64,000 bases of DNA from an uncultured cyanobacterium (GTDB lineage: Bacteria; Cyanobacteriota; Cyanobacteriia; PCC-6307; Cyanobiaceae), in contig CAIQIA010000011.1 in assembly GCA_903871775.1 (NCBI GenBank), positions 310,001-374,000 of the forward strand. The letters run 5' to 3'. Within the stretch, counting starts at the first letter, position 1. Each line of letters begins with the position of its first letter. The translations under genes were made by a program, and so were the position numbers. The notes beneath the pieces were generated by a model, which saw only the letters and a list, made by a program, of their open reading frames with translations, was not told where the DNA came from and made no database searches. This document shows, in pieces, positions 8,476-17,193 of this stretch.

Positions 8476-10620
8476 GTGGGCCCTGCCCCCACCGCCGCCC
8501 GCGCCCAGTGCCCCTACTGCGGTGTCGGCTGCGGCCTCGAGCTGCGGCCGCCGGCGGCCTCGGCCGCCGAGCCCGTCTGGGTGGCCCGGGGCGACCGGCA
8601 CCATCCGTCCTCCCTCGGGCAGGTGTGTGTGAAAGGAGCCACGGTCGGCGCCACGCTCCACGGCGGTCGCCTCACCACCCCCCTCTGGCGGGCCGACCGC
8701 CGCGAGCCCCTGCGGCCGGTGTCGTGGGACGAGGCCATGGAGCGGCTGGTGGACGGCATCCGCAGCACCCTGGCCAGCCGTGGCTCCGATGGGCTGGCGA
8801 TGTACGGCTCGGGCCAGTTTCTGAGCGAGGACTACTACCTGGCCCAGAAGCTGTTCAAGGGCTTCCTGGGCTGCAACCACTTCGACGCCAACTCACGGCT
8901 GTGCATGAGTGCGGCGGTGAGCGGTTATTCCCACAGCCTCGGCGCCGATGGTCCGCCCTGCTGCTACGACGACCTTGACCTGGCCGATGTGGTGGTGCTG
9001 ATCGGCACCAACACCGCCGAGTGCCATCCGGTGCTGTGGCAGCGGCTGCTCAAGCGCCGTCGCCGCGACCCCGGCGCCTGCCGCCTGATCGTCATCGATC
9101 CGCGCCGCACCGCCACCGCCGCCGCCGCCGACCTGCACCTGGCCCTCCAGCCCGGCACTGACCTGGCTCTGCTGCTGGGCCTCGGCCACCAGCTGCTGCG
9201 CCACGGCGCCGTCGACCGCGCCTTCGTCGCGGCCCACACCCACGGCGCCGAGGCCTGGACGGCCCTGGCGGAGGAATGGTCCGTGGCCCGCAGTGCCGCC
9301 GTCTGCGGTGTCGCCGAAGCCGACCTGCTGGCCGCCGCCGCCGCCTGGGCCCAGGGCCAGCGGGTGCTGAGCGCCTGGTCGATGGGGGTGAACCAGTCGT
9401 CCGAGGGCAGCGCCACCGTCAGCGGCATCATCAACCTGCATCTGCTCACGGGCCAGATCGGCCGCCCCGGCGCCGGGCCCTTTTCGCTCACCGGCCAGCC
9501 CAATGCCATGGGCGGCCGTGAGGCCGGCGGCCTGGCCCAGCTGCTGCCGGGTTACCGCGCCATCGCCGAACCGCAGCACCGGGCCGAGCTCGAGGCCCAC
9601 TGGGGCCTGGCCCCCGGGGCGATCGACCCGAAGCCGGGCCGCAGCGTCTGGGAGCAGGTGCTGGCGATGGAGCGGGGCGAGCTGGGCCTCTGGTGGGTGG
9701 CGGCTACCAATCCGCTGGTGAGCCTGCCCTGGCTCGACCGGGTGCGGCAGGCGGTCGAGCGCTGCCCGCTGGTGGTGCTCAGCGAGGCCTACGCCGGCAC
9801 CGAAACCGAAGCCGTGGCCCACCTGGTGCTGCCGGCGGCCCAGTGGAGCGAGAAGACGGGGGTGATGACCAATTCCGAACGGCGGGTGACCCTCTGCCCG
9901 GCCTTCCGGACGCCGCCGGGGGAGGCGCGGGCCGACTGGGCGATCCTGGCCGACCTGGGCCGGCGGCTGGGCTTCACCGACGCCTTCGCCTATTCCGAAG
10001 GTCCGGCGGGCGCCGCCGCCATCCATGCCGAGTTCGTGGCGATCACCGCCGGCCGCCCCTGCGACATGACGGGCCTGAGCCATGGCCTGCTGGCCGCCCA
10101 TGGGCCGCAGCAGTGGCCGTTCCCCGCCGGCACCGCCCCGGGGGGCGGGAGCGCCCGCCTCTACACCGACCACCGCTTCGCCACCCCCGACGGCCGCGCC
10201 CGCTTCTGGGCCGACGCCCCCGGCGGCGCCGCCGAACCCCCCTGCGACGACTACCCCCTGGTGCTGACGGTGGGCCGTTATCTGGGCCACTGGCACACCA
10301 TGACCCGCACCGGCCGGGTCGAGCGCTTGCGCCACGAGCACCCCGAGGCCCTGCTGGAGGTGCACCCGGGCGATGCCATCGCCGCCGGGTTGTGCGACGG
10401 CGGCTGGGCGCAGGTGTGTTCGCGGCGGGCGACGATCACGGCGCGGGTGCTGATCACCGACGGCATCCGCCCGGGCACCGTGTTTCTGCCGATGCACTGG
10501 GGGGCGTCACAACCCAACCCCTGCGAAGCCAACCGGCTGATGCACGACCTCTGCTGCCCCCGCTCTCGCCAGCCTGAGCTCAAGGGCGCCGCCGTGCGGC
10601 TGGCGCCCACGCTGCGCTGA
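8476..10620 (+). CDS. narB: Assimilatory ferredoxin-nitrate reductase
   Basis: Reduces nitrate to nitrite with electrons from ferredoxin; a cytoplasmic molybdenum bis-MGD enzyme with one 4Fe-4S cluster. The N-terminus carries CPYCGVGCGLEL (CxxCxxxC), with the fourth cysteine in GQVCVKG. Further molybdopterin-family motifs are SRLCMSAAVSGY, VLIGTNTAECHPVLW, WSMGVNQSSEG and GQPNAMGGREAGGL. The C-terminal molybdopterin dinucleotide-binding domain includes LTVGRYLGHWHTMTRTGR and FLPMHWG. Length 714 matches cyanobacterial NarB. The GTG at 8476 is the only start close before the cluster cysteines. It stands apart from nirA but shares the NtcA-type promoter layout. Confidence 0.97.
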   Translation: MGPAPTAARAQCPYCGVGCGLELRPPAASAAEPVWVARGDRHHPSSLGQVCVKGATVGATLHGGRLTTPLWRADRREPLRPVSWDEAMERLVDGIRSTLASRGSDGLAMYGSGQFLSEDYYLAQKLFKGFLGCNHFDANSRLCMSAAVSGYSHSLGADGPPCCYDDLDLADVVVLIGTNTAECHPVLWQRLLKRRRRDPGACRLIVIDPRRTATAAAADLHLALQPGTDLALLLGLGHQLLRHGAVDRAFVAAHTHGAEAWTALAEEWSVARSAAVCGVAEADLLAAAAAWAQGQRVLSAWSMGVNQSSEGSATVSGIINLHLLTGQIGRPGAGPFSLTGQPNAMGGREAGGLAQLLPGYRAIAEPQHRAELEAHWGLAPGAIDPKPGRSVWEQVLAMERGELGLWWVAATNPLVSLPWLDRVRQAVERCPLVVLSEAYAGTETEAVAHLVLPAAQWSEKTGVMTNSERRVTLCPAFRTPPGEARADWAILADLGRRLGFTDAFAYSEGPAGAAAIHAEFVAITAGRPCDMTGLSHGLLAAHGPQQWPFPAGTAPGGGSARLYTDHRFATPDGRARFWADAPGGAAEPPCDDYPLVLTVGRYLGHWHTMTRTGRVERLRHEHPEALLEVHPGDAIAAGLCDGGWAQVCSRRATITARVLITDGIRPGTVFLPMHWGASQPNPCEANRLMHDLCCPRSRQPELKGAAVRLAPTLR

Positions 10621-10623
10621 GCG

Positions 10624-11199
10624 TCACTTGCCGACGCTGGCCCCCTGGATCATGTCCGCATCGGCGGGCGCCAGGGAGAGGTAGCGCGCCGGCACCGCGG
10701 GATCGTTCGACACGCAGAGGTTGTAGTAGAGGTCTTCGGCCTGTCCGTATTGGTCCTTGTAGACGTTCTGCCAGGCGTAGCCGTCTCCGGTGACGTTGAA
10801 CGTCTTGTTGCTGCAGTTCATGGTCATCCAGGTGGCCCGTACCGCTTCGCCGTCTGATTTGAGTGCGCGGTTGAACAGCCCCAGGGTGACGATGTTGGCG
10901 GCGGTCGAGACGACGGGGATGTTGCGGGCGAATTCTTTGGCCGAGTCAGAGCCTGGCTTGATCATGCGCTTTACACGGATGATGAATCCGTCTTCGACCC
11001 GTCGGGCCGACTGCAGGTTGATGCCCGTGTTCTGGTAAGTGCCGTTCCAGTCGCCATACGACTTGGCCTCGGTGGTGCCGGTGGTGAGGGTCGCTCGTCC
11101 GGCGCTGCCGCCCCCTTCGGCGCCCTCGGCCATGGCCGCCCCCTGGTGCCCCAGGGCCAGGCCGAGGCTCAGGGCGAGCAGCAATTTACGGGTGGCCAT
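10624..11199 (-). CDS. Secreted hypothetical protein
   Basis: I do not recognise this 191-residue protein. It starts with a clear Sec signal (KLLLALSLGLALGHQGAAMAEG), probably cleaved after AMA. The mature part has a Gly/Thr-rich stretch, then SYGDWNGTYQNTGINLQSARRVEDGFIIRVKRMIKPG, a short hydrophobic segment near VSTAANIVTLGLF, and two cysteines (TMNCSNKT, YNLCVSND) that could form a disulphide. It ends 3 bases from the narB stop in convergent orientation. A role in the periplasm is the only inference. Confidence 0.7.
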   Translation of the reverse strand: MATRKLLLALSLGLALGHQGAAMAEGAEGGGSAGRATLTTGTTEAKSYGDWNGTYQNTGINLQSARRVEDGFIIRVKRMIKPGSDSAKEFARNIPVVSTAANIVTLGLFNRALKSDGEAVRATWMTMNCSNKTFNVTGDGYAWQNVYKDQYGQAEDLYYNLCVSNDPAVPARYLSLAPADADMIQGASVGK

Positions 11200-11379
11200 G
11201 CGTCAGCGATCCATGATGATTAAATCTTCCCGAACTTAATTGGCGGGACGGCTGGCGGGGGTTCGCGGGGGGACGGTGGGGCGTCCGGCGGAGCGGAAAT
11301 TATTGATCAGCAAACGTTAATTCGTCCTCCGCTGGAGCCCTTAAGATTCTCTTCAACGATTCGATAAGGCCCCACACCT

Positions 11380-12381
11380 ATGGGCGGATTCCCTTTCGAG
11401 TCGCAGAACACTTTTCTGCGCTGTGAACCCCTGCGGTCGGGGCTGCCCTTCGCCGTGGCCGGCCTGCCCTGGGACGGCGGCGTGACCAACCGCCCCGGCG
11501 CCCGTCTGGCCCCCCGCAGCATCCGCCAGGCGAGCCACATGCTCTGCGATGGCATCCATCCCTACTTTCAGATCGGCCTCGACGGCCAGCTGGGGGATGC
11601 GGGTGATCTGCCCCTGCCCAGCACCTGCCTCGAGGCGGTGCAGGAGGCCCTGCCCGACCTGCTGCAACCCCTGCTGGCCGGCCATCACATGGTCTGGCTC
11701 GGCGGCGACCATTCGCTCACCCTGCCCCTGCTGCGGGCCTACCGCACCGCCCTCGGCCGCCCCCTGGCGGTGCTGCACTTCGACGCCCACCCCGACACCT
11801 GGAGCGACCACTTCGGTGAGCCCAGCGGCCACGGCACCTGGGTGCACGAGGCGATGCAGGAAGGGCTGGTGCTGCCCGAGGTGTTCACCCAGATCGGCAT
11901 CCGCTCCTCCGGCCACCGGCTGGCCAGCGACTACGTGCACGACCGCGGCGGCCGCAGCTTCAGCGCCCGCGATCTGCGCGGCCTCGAGAACGAGAGCCAG
12001 CTGGAGCCGCTGCTCACCAGCGTGCGCGAACGCTGGGCGGCCGCCGGGCAGCCCCCCCTGTACCTCAGCCTCGACATCGACTGCCTCGATCCGGCCTTCG
12101 CCCCCGGCACCGGCACCCCCGAACCCGGTGGCCTCAGCAGCAACCAGGTGCTCACCATCCTCGAGGCCCTCGCCGATCTGCCCTTCGTGGGGATGGACTG
12201 CATGGAGGTGTCGCCGCCTTACGACCATGCCGAACTCACCAGCATGGCCGCCGCCCACTTCGTCTGGACCTACCTCTGCGGTCAGGTGAGCCGTCGGGCG
12301 AGCCGCCGGGCCCAGGCCCTGGTCCACGACATGGTCAGCGGCCGGCCGCGACGGCCTCCGCTGCCGCCGGCGCATCGCTGA
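11380..12381 (+). CDS. Ureohydrolase (agmatinase or guanidine hydrolase family)
   Basis: A 333-residue metal-dependent ureohydrolase. Metal-binding motifs are all present: GGDHSLTLP, LHFDAHPDTW and SLDIDCLDPAFAPGTGTPEPGG. The N-terminal GGVTNRPGARLAPRSIR is the substrate-loop region of the family. Because a second member (60665-61555) sits with speE and is the obvious SpeB, this copy in the nitrate cluster may act on another guanidino compound; cyanobacterial guanidine hydrolase (GdmH) belongs to this family. The substrate cannot be read from sequence alone. The AT-rich 180-base upstream region (11200-11379) shows no NtcA box and no recognisable guanidine riboswitch. The 3' end overlaps the acyltransferase gene by 47 bases, convergent. 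Confidence 0.85.
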   Translation: MGGFPFESQNTFLRCEPLRSGLPFAVAGLPWDGGVTNRPGARLAPRSIRQASHMLCDGIHPYFQIGLDGQLGDAGDLPLPSTCLEAVQEALPDLLQPLLAGHHMVWLGGDHSLTLPLLRAYRTALGRPLAVLHFDAHPDTWSDHFGEPSGHGTWVHEAMQEGLVLPEVFTQIGIRSSGHRLASDYVHDRGGRSFSARDLRGLENESQLEPLLTSVRERWAAAGQPPLYLSLDIDCLDPAFAPGTGTPEPGGLSSNQVLTILEALADLPFVGMDCMEVSPPYDHAELTSMAAAHFVWTYLCGQVSRRASRRAQALVHDMVSGRPRRPPLPPAHR

Positions 12382-13546
12382 CCGCCAGCACCATCTGCGG
12401 CGAGCGGCCGATCCGCCGGGACCATTGATGGCAGGGCTGTTCGATGCAGCGGTGGAACAGGGTGGCGGCCGCCACGATGAGCAGCACCACCAGGACGTCG
12501 AAGGCCACGTGCAGCGGCAGCTGCTCCAGTAGTGGCCCCTGACGCAGCCGCAGCAGCAGGTAGCAACCGATGGGCACGTGCAGCAGGTACACCGAGTACG
12601 AGATCTGGCCCAGGTGGGTGAGCATCGCCCCGACGCGGCTGGCCGCCAGGCCCTGCCCCAGGCCCCGCCCGCCCAGCAGCAGCAGCACAACCGTCGCGAG
12701 GGCCGCCACGGTGGCCATCAGCGCTTCGGGGCCCACATAGCTGCCGCCGGCCATGGCCTGGTTCTGGCCCACGGCCGCTCCGGCCACGGCCAGCAGGGCC
12801 GCCAGCCCTGCCGGCAGAGTCGCCAGCCGCCCCTGGCTCCATTGCTGACCGAACCAGCCCAGGGCGAAATGGGGGAACCACGGCAGCCAGAAGAGGGGGG
12901 TGGCGATCAGCCGCTGGCCCGTGAGGTTGACGACCAGGCTCAGCCCCAGCAGCAGCAGCAGCAGGCCCATCCCCGCCCGACGGCCCTGGCGCTGCTTCAG
13001 GATCAGCACGAGGCCCGTGAGCACATAGAACCCGAACTCCACGGGCAGTGACCAGTAGCTCCAGTTGATGGTCTTGACGGTGGTGACGGGTTTGGTGGCC
13101 AGCAGCAGAGTCGCGACCACGCTGCCGGGGCTTGAAGGCAGCGGTGTGATGTCGTTGTGACCCGTGGTCAGCTTGATGATCAGCAGGGCGGCAAGGGTCA
13201 CCCCCACCGAGGCCAGGTAAGGGGGGTGCAATCGCAGCAGCCGCGCCAGCAGGAAGCGTCCCGCGCCCTGGCAGCGCTCACTCAGGCCGGCCATGCACCA
13301 GCCGCTGATGGCGAAGAACACCGGCACCCCCAGCCAGCCCCCCTGGCACACCCAGGTGTAGGCGTCGTTCACGTCGCCCTTGACCACGTTCAGGTGAAAG
13401 AACACCACGGCCAGCGACGCCAGCCCGCGCAGCCAGTCCATCACCGGCAGATGGGCGACCGGACGCTGGGGCAGACGGGCTGCGGGCAACAGGACCACCT
13501 CGTCGGCTCTCGAAGACGATGATTCTTCCGGATTCCGACGGCTCAA
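12335..13546 (-). CDS. Acyltransferase 3 family membrane protein
   Basis: A polytopic membrane protein of the acyltransferase 3 (OafA/YrhL-like) family, which O-acylates extracytoplasmic sugars. It shows LPVMDWLRGLASLAVVFFH with the conserved His, then GGWLGVPVFFAISGW, RFLLARLLRLHPPYL, a WSLPVEFGFYVL segment, about ten hydrophobic helices, and LGQISYSVYLLHVPIG near the C-terminus. It directly follows nrtD; a TTG at 13546 overlaps the nrtD stop (TTGA), and a GTG at 13498 is an alternative start. A polysaccharide-modifying enzyme at the end of the nitrate transporter operon is unexpected. Confidence 0.85.
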   Translation of the reverse strand: MSRRNPEESSSSRADEVVLLPAARLPQRPVAHLPVMDWLRGLASLAVVFFHLNVVKGDVNDAYTWVCQGGWLGVPVFFAISGWCMAGLSERCQGAGRFLLARLLRLHPPYLASVGVTLAALLIIKLTTGHNDITPLPSSPGSVVATLLLATKPVTTVKTINWSYWSLPVEFGFYVLTGLVLILKQRQGRRAGMGLLLLLLGLSLVVNLTGQRLIATPLFWLPWFPHFALGWFGQQWSQGRLATLPAGLAALLAVAGAAVGQNQAMAGGSYVGPEALMATVAALATVVLLLLGGRGLGQGLAASRVGAMLTHLGQISYSVYLLHVPIGCYLLLRLRQGPLLEQLPLHVAFDVLVVLLIVAAATLFHRCIEQPCHQWSRRIGRSPQMVLAVSDAPAAAEAVAAGR

Positions 13547-14340
13547 TCGTTGCCGAAGAGCCGGTCCAGGGCCTGGTTGCGCAGCTGGCCGTAGCGGGGA
13601 TCGTGCAGCAGGGCGTCGCGGTTGCGGGGCCGGGAGAAAGGCACCGTCAGCACCGTGTCGATCGTGGCCCGTGGGCCGTTGCTGAGAATCACCACCCGGT
13701 CGGCCAGAAACAGAGCTTCGTCGATGTCGTGGGTGATCATCAGCACCGTGCAGCGCTGGCGCCGCCAGAGGGCGAGCAGCTCCTCCTGCAGGTCTTCCTT
13801 GGTGATCGGATCGAGGGCGCCGAAGGGTTCATCGAGGATCAGCACCGGTGGCTGGATCGCCATGGCGCGGGCGATCGCCACCCGCTGGCGCATGCCCCCC
13901 GACAGCTCGCCGGGCAGCTGCTGGGTGGCCTCCCCCAGGCCCACGGTCTCGAGCATCGCCCGCGCTTCTTCGGCCAGCACCGCCTTGGCGGTGTCGCGGC
14001 GGGTGGACCGCAGCCCCAGCAGCACGTTCTGCAGGGCCGTCTTCCAGGGCAGCAGGGCGTAGTTCTGGAACACCACCATCCGGTCGGGTCCAGGCCCCGT
14101 CACCGGTTCGCCCTCCACCAGCACCTGCCCCGCCGAGGGTGTCTCGAAGCCCGAGAGCATGTTCAGCAGGGTTGACTTGCCGCAGCCCGAATGGCCGATC
14201 AGGCAGACGAATTCGCCGGCGGCCACGTCGAGGTCGATGTCGCGCAGCACCTCCACCGGGGCGGAGCTGCCGGGGTAGGTCTTGGCGATCGCCTCGAACC
14301 GCACACGGCGGCCGGTCGGGATGAGAACGGGGTCAGGCAT
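13543..14340 (-). CDS. nrtD: Nitrate ABC transporter ATP-binding protein
   Basis: One of the two ATPases of the NrtABCD nitrate/nitrite importer. The 265-residue protein has a Walker A (GHSGCGKST), the Q-loop (VVFQNYALLPWKT), the signature LSGGMRQRVAIARA, a Walker B (VLILDEPFGALD) and the switch His (ITHDIDEAL). The ATG at 14340 (MPDPVLIP) overlaps the nrtC stop by 8 bases; upstream in-frame codons are Pro/Trp-rich and lie within nrtC. It lacks the C-terminal solute-binding-like domain found in NrtC, as expected for NrtD. Confidence 0.95.
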   Translation of the reverse strand: MPDPVLIPTGRRVRFEAIAKTYPGSSAPVEVLRDIDLDVAAGEFVCLIGHSGCGKSTLLNMLSGFETPSAGQVLVEGEPVTGPGPDRMVVFQNYALLPWKTALQNVLLGLRSTRRDTAKAVLAEEARAMLETVGLGEATQQLPGELSGGMRQRVAIARAMAIQPPVLILDEPFGALDPITKEDLQEELLALWRRQRCTVLMITHDIDEALFLADRVVILSNGPRATIDTVLTVPFSRPRNRDALLHDPRYGQLRNQALDRLFGND

Positions 14341-16297
14341 GGGGGGCCAGGGGGCGGGGGGCCAGGGAATAGGGCAGGCGGGCGGCATAGCCCGCCGGGT
14401 CATCCACGTCGAAGCGGTCGCCATCGGTGAAGGTCACCACCCGCTGGGTCGGTTCCTGGTCGCGGATGCCGGCCCGCTCGCAGGCCTCGAGGAACAGCCG
14501 TCGGCCGTAGACCCGCTCCAGCAGTTCGTCCTGGTGGTCGGGCAGGGGGGCCAGACCCCAGCGGGCCAGCTGGGTGAGCACCCACAGCCCTTCGGCGGGG
14601 TCGGGCCAGCAGGCCTGGCCCAGGAAATAGCGGTTGAAGCGCAGCAGCCCGGTGGCCTGGCTGAGCTCACCCCCGGCGGCCGGGTCACTCAGTCCTTCGT
14701 GCAGCGGTTCCCGCAGCTGCGGCCCGAAGCCCTCGGGGGCGGTGAGCACCTCGAGCAGCAATGGCCGTCGGCTCGGGTCGTCGCAGATGGCGGCGGCCCG
14801 CAGCAGTGCCGTGGTCAGTGCCACCGCCGCCTGGGGCTGGCCATCGACCCAGTCCTCGCGCAGGGCCAGCACCTTCTCGACGTGGTTCGGCCAGACGGCG
14901 GCGTCGGTGAGCACCGCCGTGCCGCTGCCCCGGTGCTGGGCGATGCAGGCCCGCAGCTTGCCGGCGGCGAAGCCGTCGATCAGGCCCCCTTCCATCGCCG
15001 CCTGCAACCCCAGGGGGCTGCGGCGCTGCCACTGCAGCCCCTGGGGGTCGATGCCGTTGGCGGCCAGCCAGTGGCGCAGCAGCAGCTCGGCCATCGACAA
15101 CCGGTCGGGCACCCCCAGCCGCAGGGTCTGTCCCTGCTGCAGGGCGGCCAGCAGATCGGCGCCGCTCCCCAGGCCCAGGTCGCGGTTGAGCACCAGGGCA
15201 TTGCCGTTGCGGCTGAGGGTCTGGGTCACGACCATCGGCAGCGGCGTGCTGCCCGCCACCCCCAAGCCCGCGGCCATCGCCAGGGGCTGGGCGGCGCTCA
15301 GGGCCGCCCCGTCGAGCCGCTGCAGCCGCAGCAGGTCGTCGATCTCCTCCCAGCTCTGGCAGCGCAGCAGCTGCACGTCCACCCCTTCGGCGGCGAACAG
15401 GCCCTGCTGCCGGGCCACCAGCAATGGCGCGGCATCGAGGCCGGGCAGGTAGCCCAGCCGCACCACCGGCACCGGCGCCGCCGGGGCCGCGATCGCGGTG
15501 GCGGGCCGGCGACGCACCACCCGCTTCTGGTCGTGGAGAAATTCGAGCAGCGTGTTGCGCAGCCCGTAGTAATCGGGGTGCTGCAGCACCCCCTTGCGGC
15601 AGCGGGGCCGCTCGAACGGCACCGCCACGATCCGCCCCACATGGGCCCGGGGGCCGTTGGTGAGCAGCACCACCCGGTCGCTCAGCAGCAGGGCCTCGTC
15701 GACGTCGTGGGTCACCATCACGGTGGTGATGCCCGCCTCCTGGCAGAGGCGCATCAGCTGCTCCTGCAGATGCCCGCGGGTGAGGGCATCGAGGGCCCCG
15801 AAGGGCTCATCGAGCAGCAGCAGCTTCGGCTGCAGCGCCAGGGCCCGGGCGATCGCCACCCGCTGGCGCATCCCCCCCGACAGCTCTCCGGGCAGCCGTT
15901 CGGCCACCGCCTCGAGGTTGACCATCTTCAGGGCCGCCGCCGTGCGCTCGGCCCGTTCGGCGGCGCTGAGGTCGCGCTTGACCTCCCGCAGGGCCAGCGA
16001 CACGTTGCCCCGCACGCTGCGCCAGGGCAGCAGCGAATAGTTCTGAAACACCACCATCCGGTCGGGGCCGGGTTCGGTGACCTGCCGCCCCTCGAGGATC
16101 ACGCCCCCGCGGCTGGGCTGGGTCAGGCCGGCGAGGATGTTCAGCAGGGTCGACTTGCCGCAGCCCGAGTGGCCCACAAGCGAGACGAATTCGCCGCGGT
16201 CGATGCTGAGGTTGATCGTGCTCAGGGCCTGCAGCACCGAGCCATCGGGTCTGGTGAAGCTCTGCTCCACCGAATCGAGTTGCAGAAAGGCGCTCAT
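14333..16297 (-). CDS. nrtC: Nitrate ABC transporter ATPase fused to NrtA-like domain
   Basis: A 654-residue NrtC. The N-terminal ~260 residues are an ABC ATPase (GHSGCGKST, VVFQNYSLLPWRS, LSGGMRQRVAIARA, LLLLDEPFGALD, VTHDVDEAL). From ~290 to the end is an NrtA-like solute-binding domain (VRLGYLPGLDAAPLLVARQQGLFAAEGVDVQLL ... ACWPDPAEGLWVL). In cyanobacteria this cytoplasmic domain mediates inhibition of uptake by ammonium/nitrogen status. The ATG at 16297 starts MSAFLQLDSVEQSF just downstream of nrtB. Length equals the family norm, so the regulatory domain is intact. Confidence 0.95.
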   Translation of the reverse strand: MSAFLQLDSVEQSFTRPDGSVLQALSTINLSIDRGEFVSLVGHSGCGKSTLLNILAGLTQPSRGGVILEGRQVTEPGPDRMVVFQNYSLLPWRSVRGNVSLALREVKRDLSAAERAERTAAALKMVNLEAVAERLPGELSGGMRQRVAIARALALQPKLLLLDEPFGALDALTRGHLQEQLMRLCQEAGITTVMVTHDVDEALLLSDRVVLLTNGPRAHVGRIVAVPFERPRCRKGVLQHPDYYGLRNTLLEFLHDQKRVVRRRPATAIAAPAAPVPVVRLGYLPGLDAAPLLVARQQGLFAAEGVDVQLLRCQSWEEIDDLLRLQRLDGAALSAAQPLAMAAGLGVAGSTPLPMVVTQTLSRNGNALVLNRDLGLGSGADLLAALQQGQTLRLGVPDRLSMAELLLRHWLAANGIDPQGLQWQRRSPLGLQAAMEGGLIDGFAAGKLRACIAQHRGSGTAVLTDAAVWPNHVEKVLALREDWVDGQPQAAVALTTALLRAAAICDDPSRRPLLLEVLTAPEGFGPQLREPLHEGLSDPAAGGELSQATGLLRFNRYFLGQACWPDPAEGLWVLTQLARWGLAPLPDHQDELLERVYGRRLFLEACERAGIRDQEPTQRVVTFTDGDRFDVDDPAGYAARLPYSLAPRPLAPHA

Positions 16298-16307
16298 CGT
16301 GATGTCC

Positions 16308-17129
16308 TCAGCGCCTCGGACCGCCGACCCGTTCGCCGATCCAGGCCACGAGTCGGTCAAGCAGCAGGCCCACCAGGCCCACGTACAGAATCGCCAGCAG
16401 GATCTGGCTGGTGCTCGAGTCGCCGCCGGCGTTGTAGGCGTCCCAGATGAAGAAGCCGATGCCGCCGTCGGCCTTGAGCATTTCGGCCGCCACGATCGCC
16501 AGCCAGGCCAGGCCGATGGCGATGCGCAATCCTGTGAACACATAGGGGGCCGTCGCCGGCACGACGATGTCCCACAGGAAGCTGCGCTTGCGCAGGCGCA
16601 GCACCCGGGCCACGTTCCGGTAGTCCTGGGGGATCTCGCGGATGCCGGTGGCGGTGTTGATCACGATCGGCCAGACCGCGGTGATGAAGATCACGAAGAT
16701 GGCCGCCGCATCGGCCTGCTGAAAGAGCAGCAGCGAGATCGGCAGCCAGGCCAGGGGCGGCACCGTGCGCAGCACCTGGATCATCGGATCGAAGCCCTGG
16801 CGCACGAAGCGGTTGAGCCCCAGGGCCAGGCCGGCGGCGATGCCCACCACCGCCGCCAGGCTGTAGCCCACCGCCACCCGCTGCAGCGAGATCAGGATCT
16901 GCCAGCCCAGCCCCTTGGCGGTGCCCCCGTCGTCATAAAAGGGCCTGGAGATGTAGGGATCCCAGGTCTGGCTGATCACCTGCAGGGGCCCTGGGAAATC
17001 GCTGTGGCCGGCGGTCACGAGCAGCTGCCAGAGCAGCAGCACGGCGCCGATGCAGATCAGCGGGGCCTTGAGGGGCCGCACCAGGGGATGGCGCAGCCAG
17101 TGGCGGGTGGGGGCTAAGGCGGTGGTCAT
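16308..17129 (-). CDS. nrtB: Nitrate ABC transporter permease
   Basis: A 273-residue integral membrane permease of the BPD type with about six helices. A first helix lies at LICIGAVLLLWQLLV; the conserved EAA-like cytoplasmic loop is seen as ARVLRLRKRSFLWDIVVPATAPYVFTGLRIAIGLAW; GIGFFIWDAYNAGG is typical of nitrate/sulfonate permeases. The gene lies between nrtA and nrtC, 10 bases upstream of the nrtC start. The ATG at 17129 is the natural start, preceding the basic N-terminal tail. Confidence 0.95.
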   Translation of the reverse strand: MTTALAPTRHWLRHPLVRPLKAPLICIGAVLLLWQLLVTAGHSDFPGPLQVISQTWDPYISRPFYDDGGTAKGLGWQILISLQRVAVGYSLAAVVGIAAGLALGLNRFVRQGFDPMIQVLRTVPPLAWLPISLLLFQQADAAAIFVIFITAVWPIVINTATGIREIPQDYRNVARVLRLRKRSFLWDIVVPATAPYVFTGLRIAIGLAWLAIVAAEMLKADGGIGFFIWDAYNAGGDSSTSQILLAILYVGLVGLLLDRLVAWIGERVGGPRR

Positions 17130-17193
17130 GGTACGTGCGCAGAGAAGCCTTGATGGTGGGGGAGGGAGGCCGAAGACCCCCCTCCGCTGGTCT

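Noticed and set aside
8893-10497. 534-codon minus-strand frame inside narB
   Set aside because: Low-complexity Gly/Gln/His-rich shadow of the unambiguous narB frame.
11200-11379. Possible guanidine riboswitch before the ureohydrolase
   Set aside because: I looked for guanidine-I and mini-ykkC signatures (paired ACGR loops) and found no convincing stems; the AT-rich stretch looks like a plain promoter region.
14282-16450. 722-codon plus-strand frame
   Set aside because: Antisense shadow of nrtD/nrtC, Gln/His/Gly-rich without motifs.
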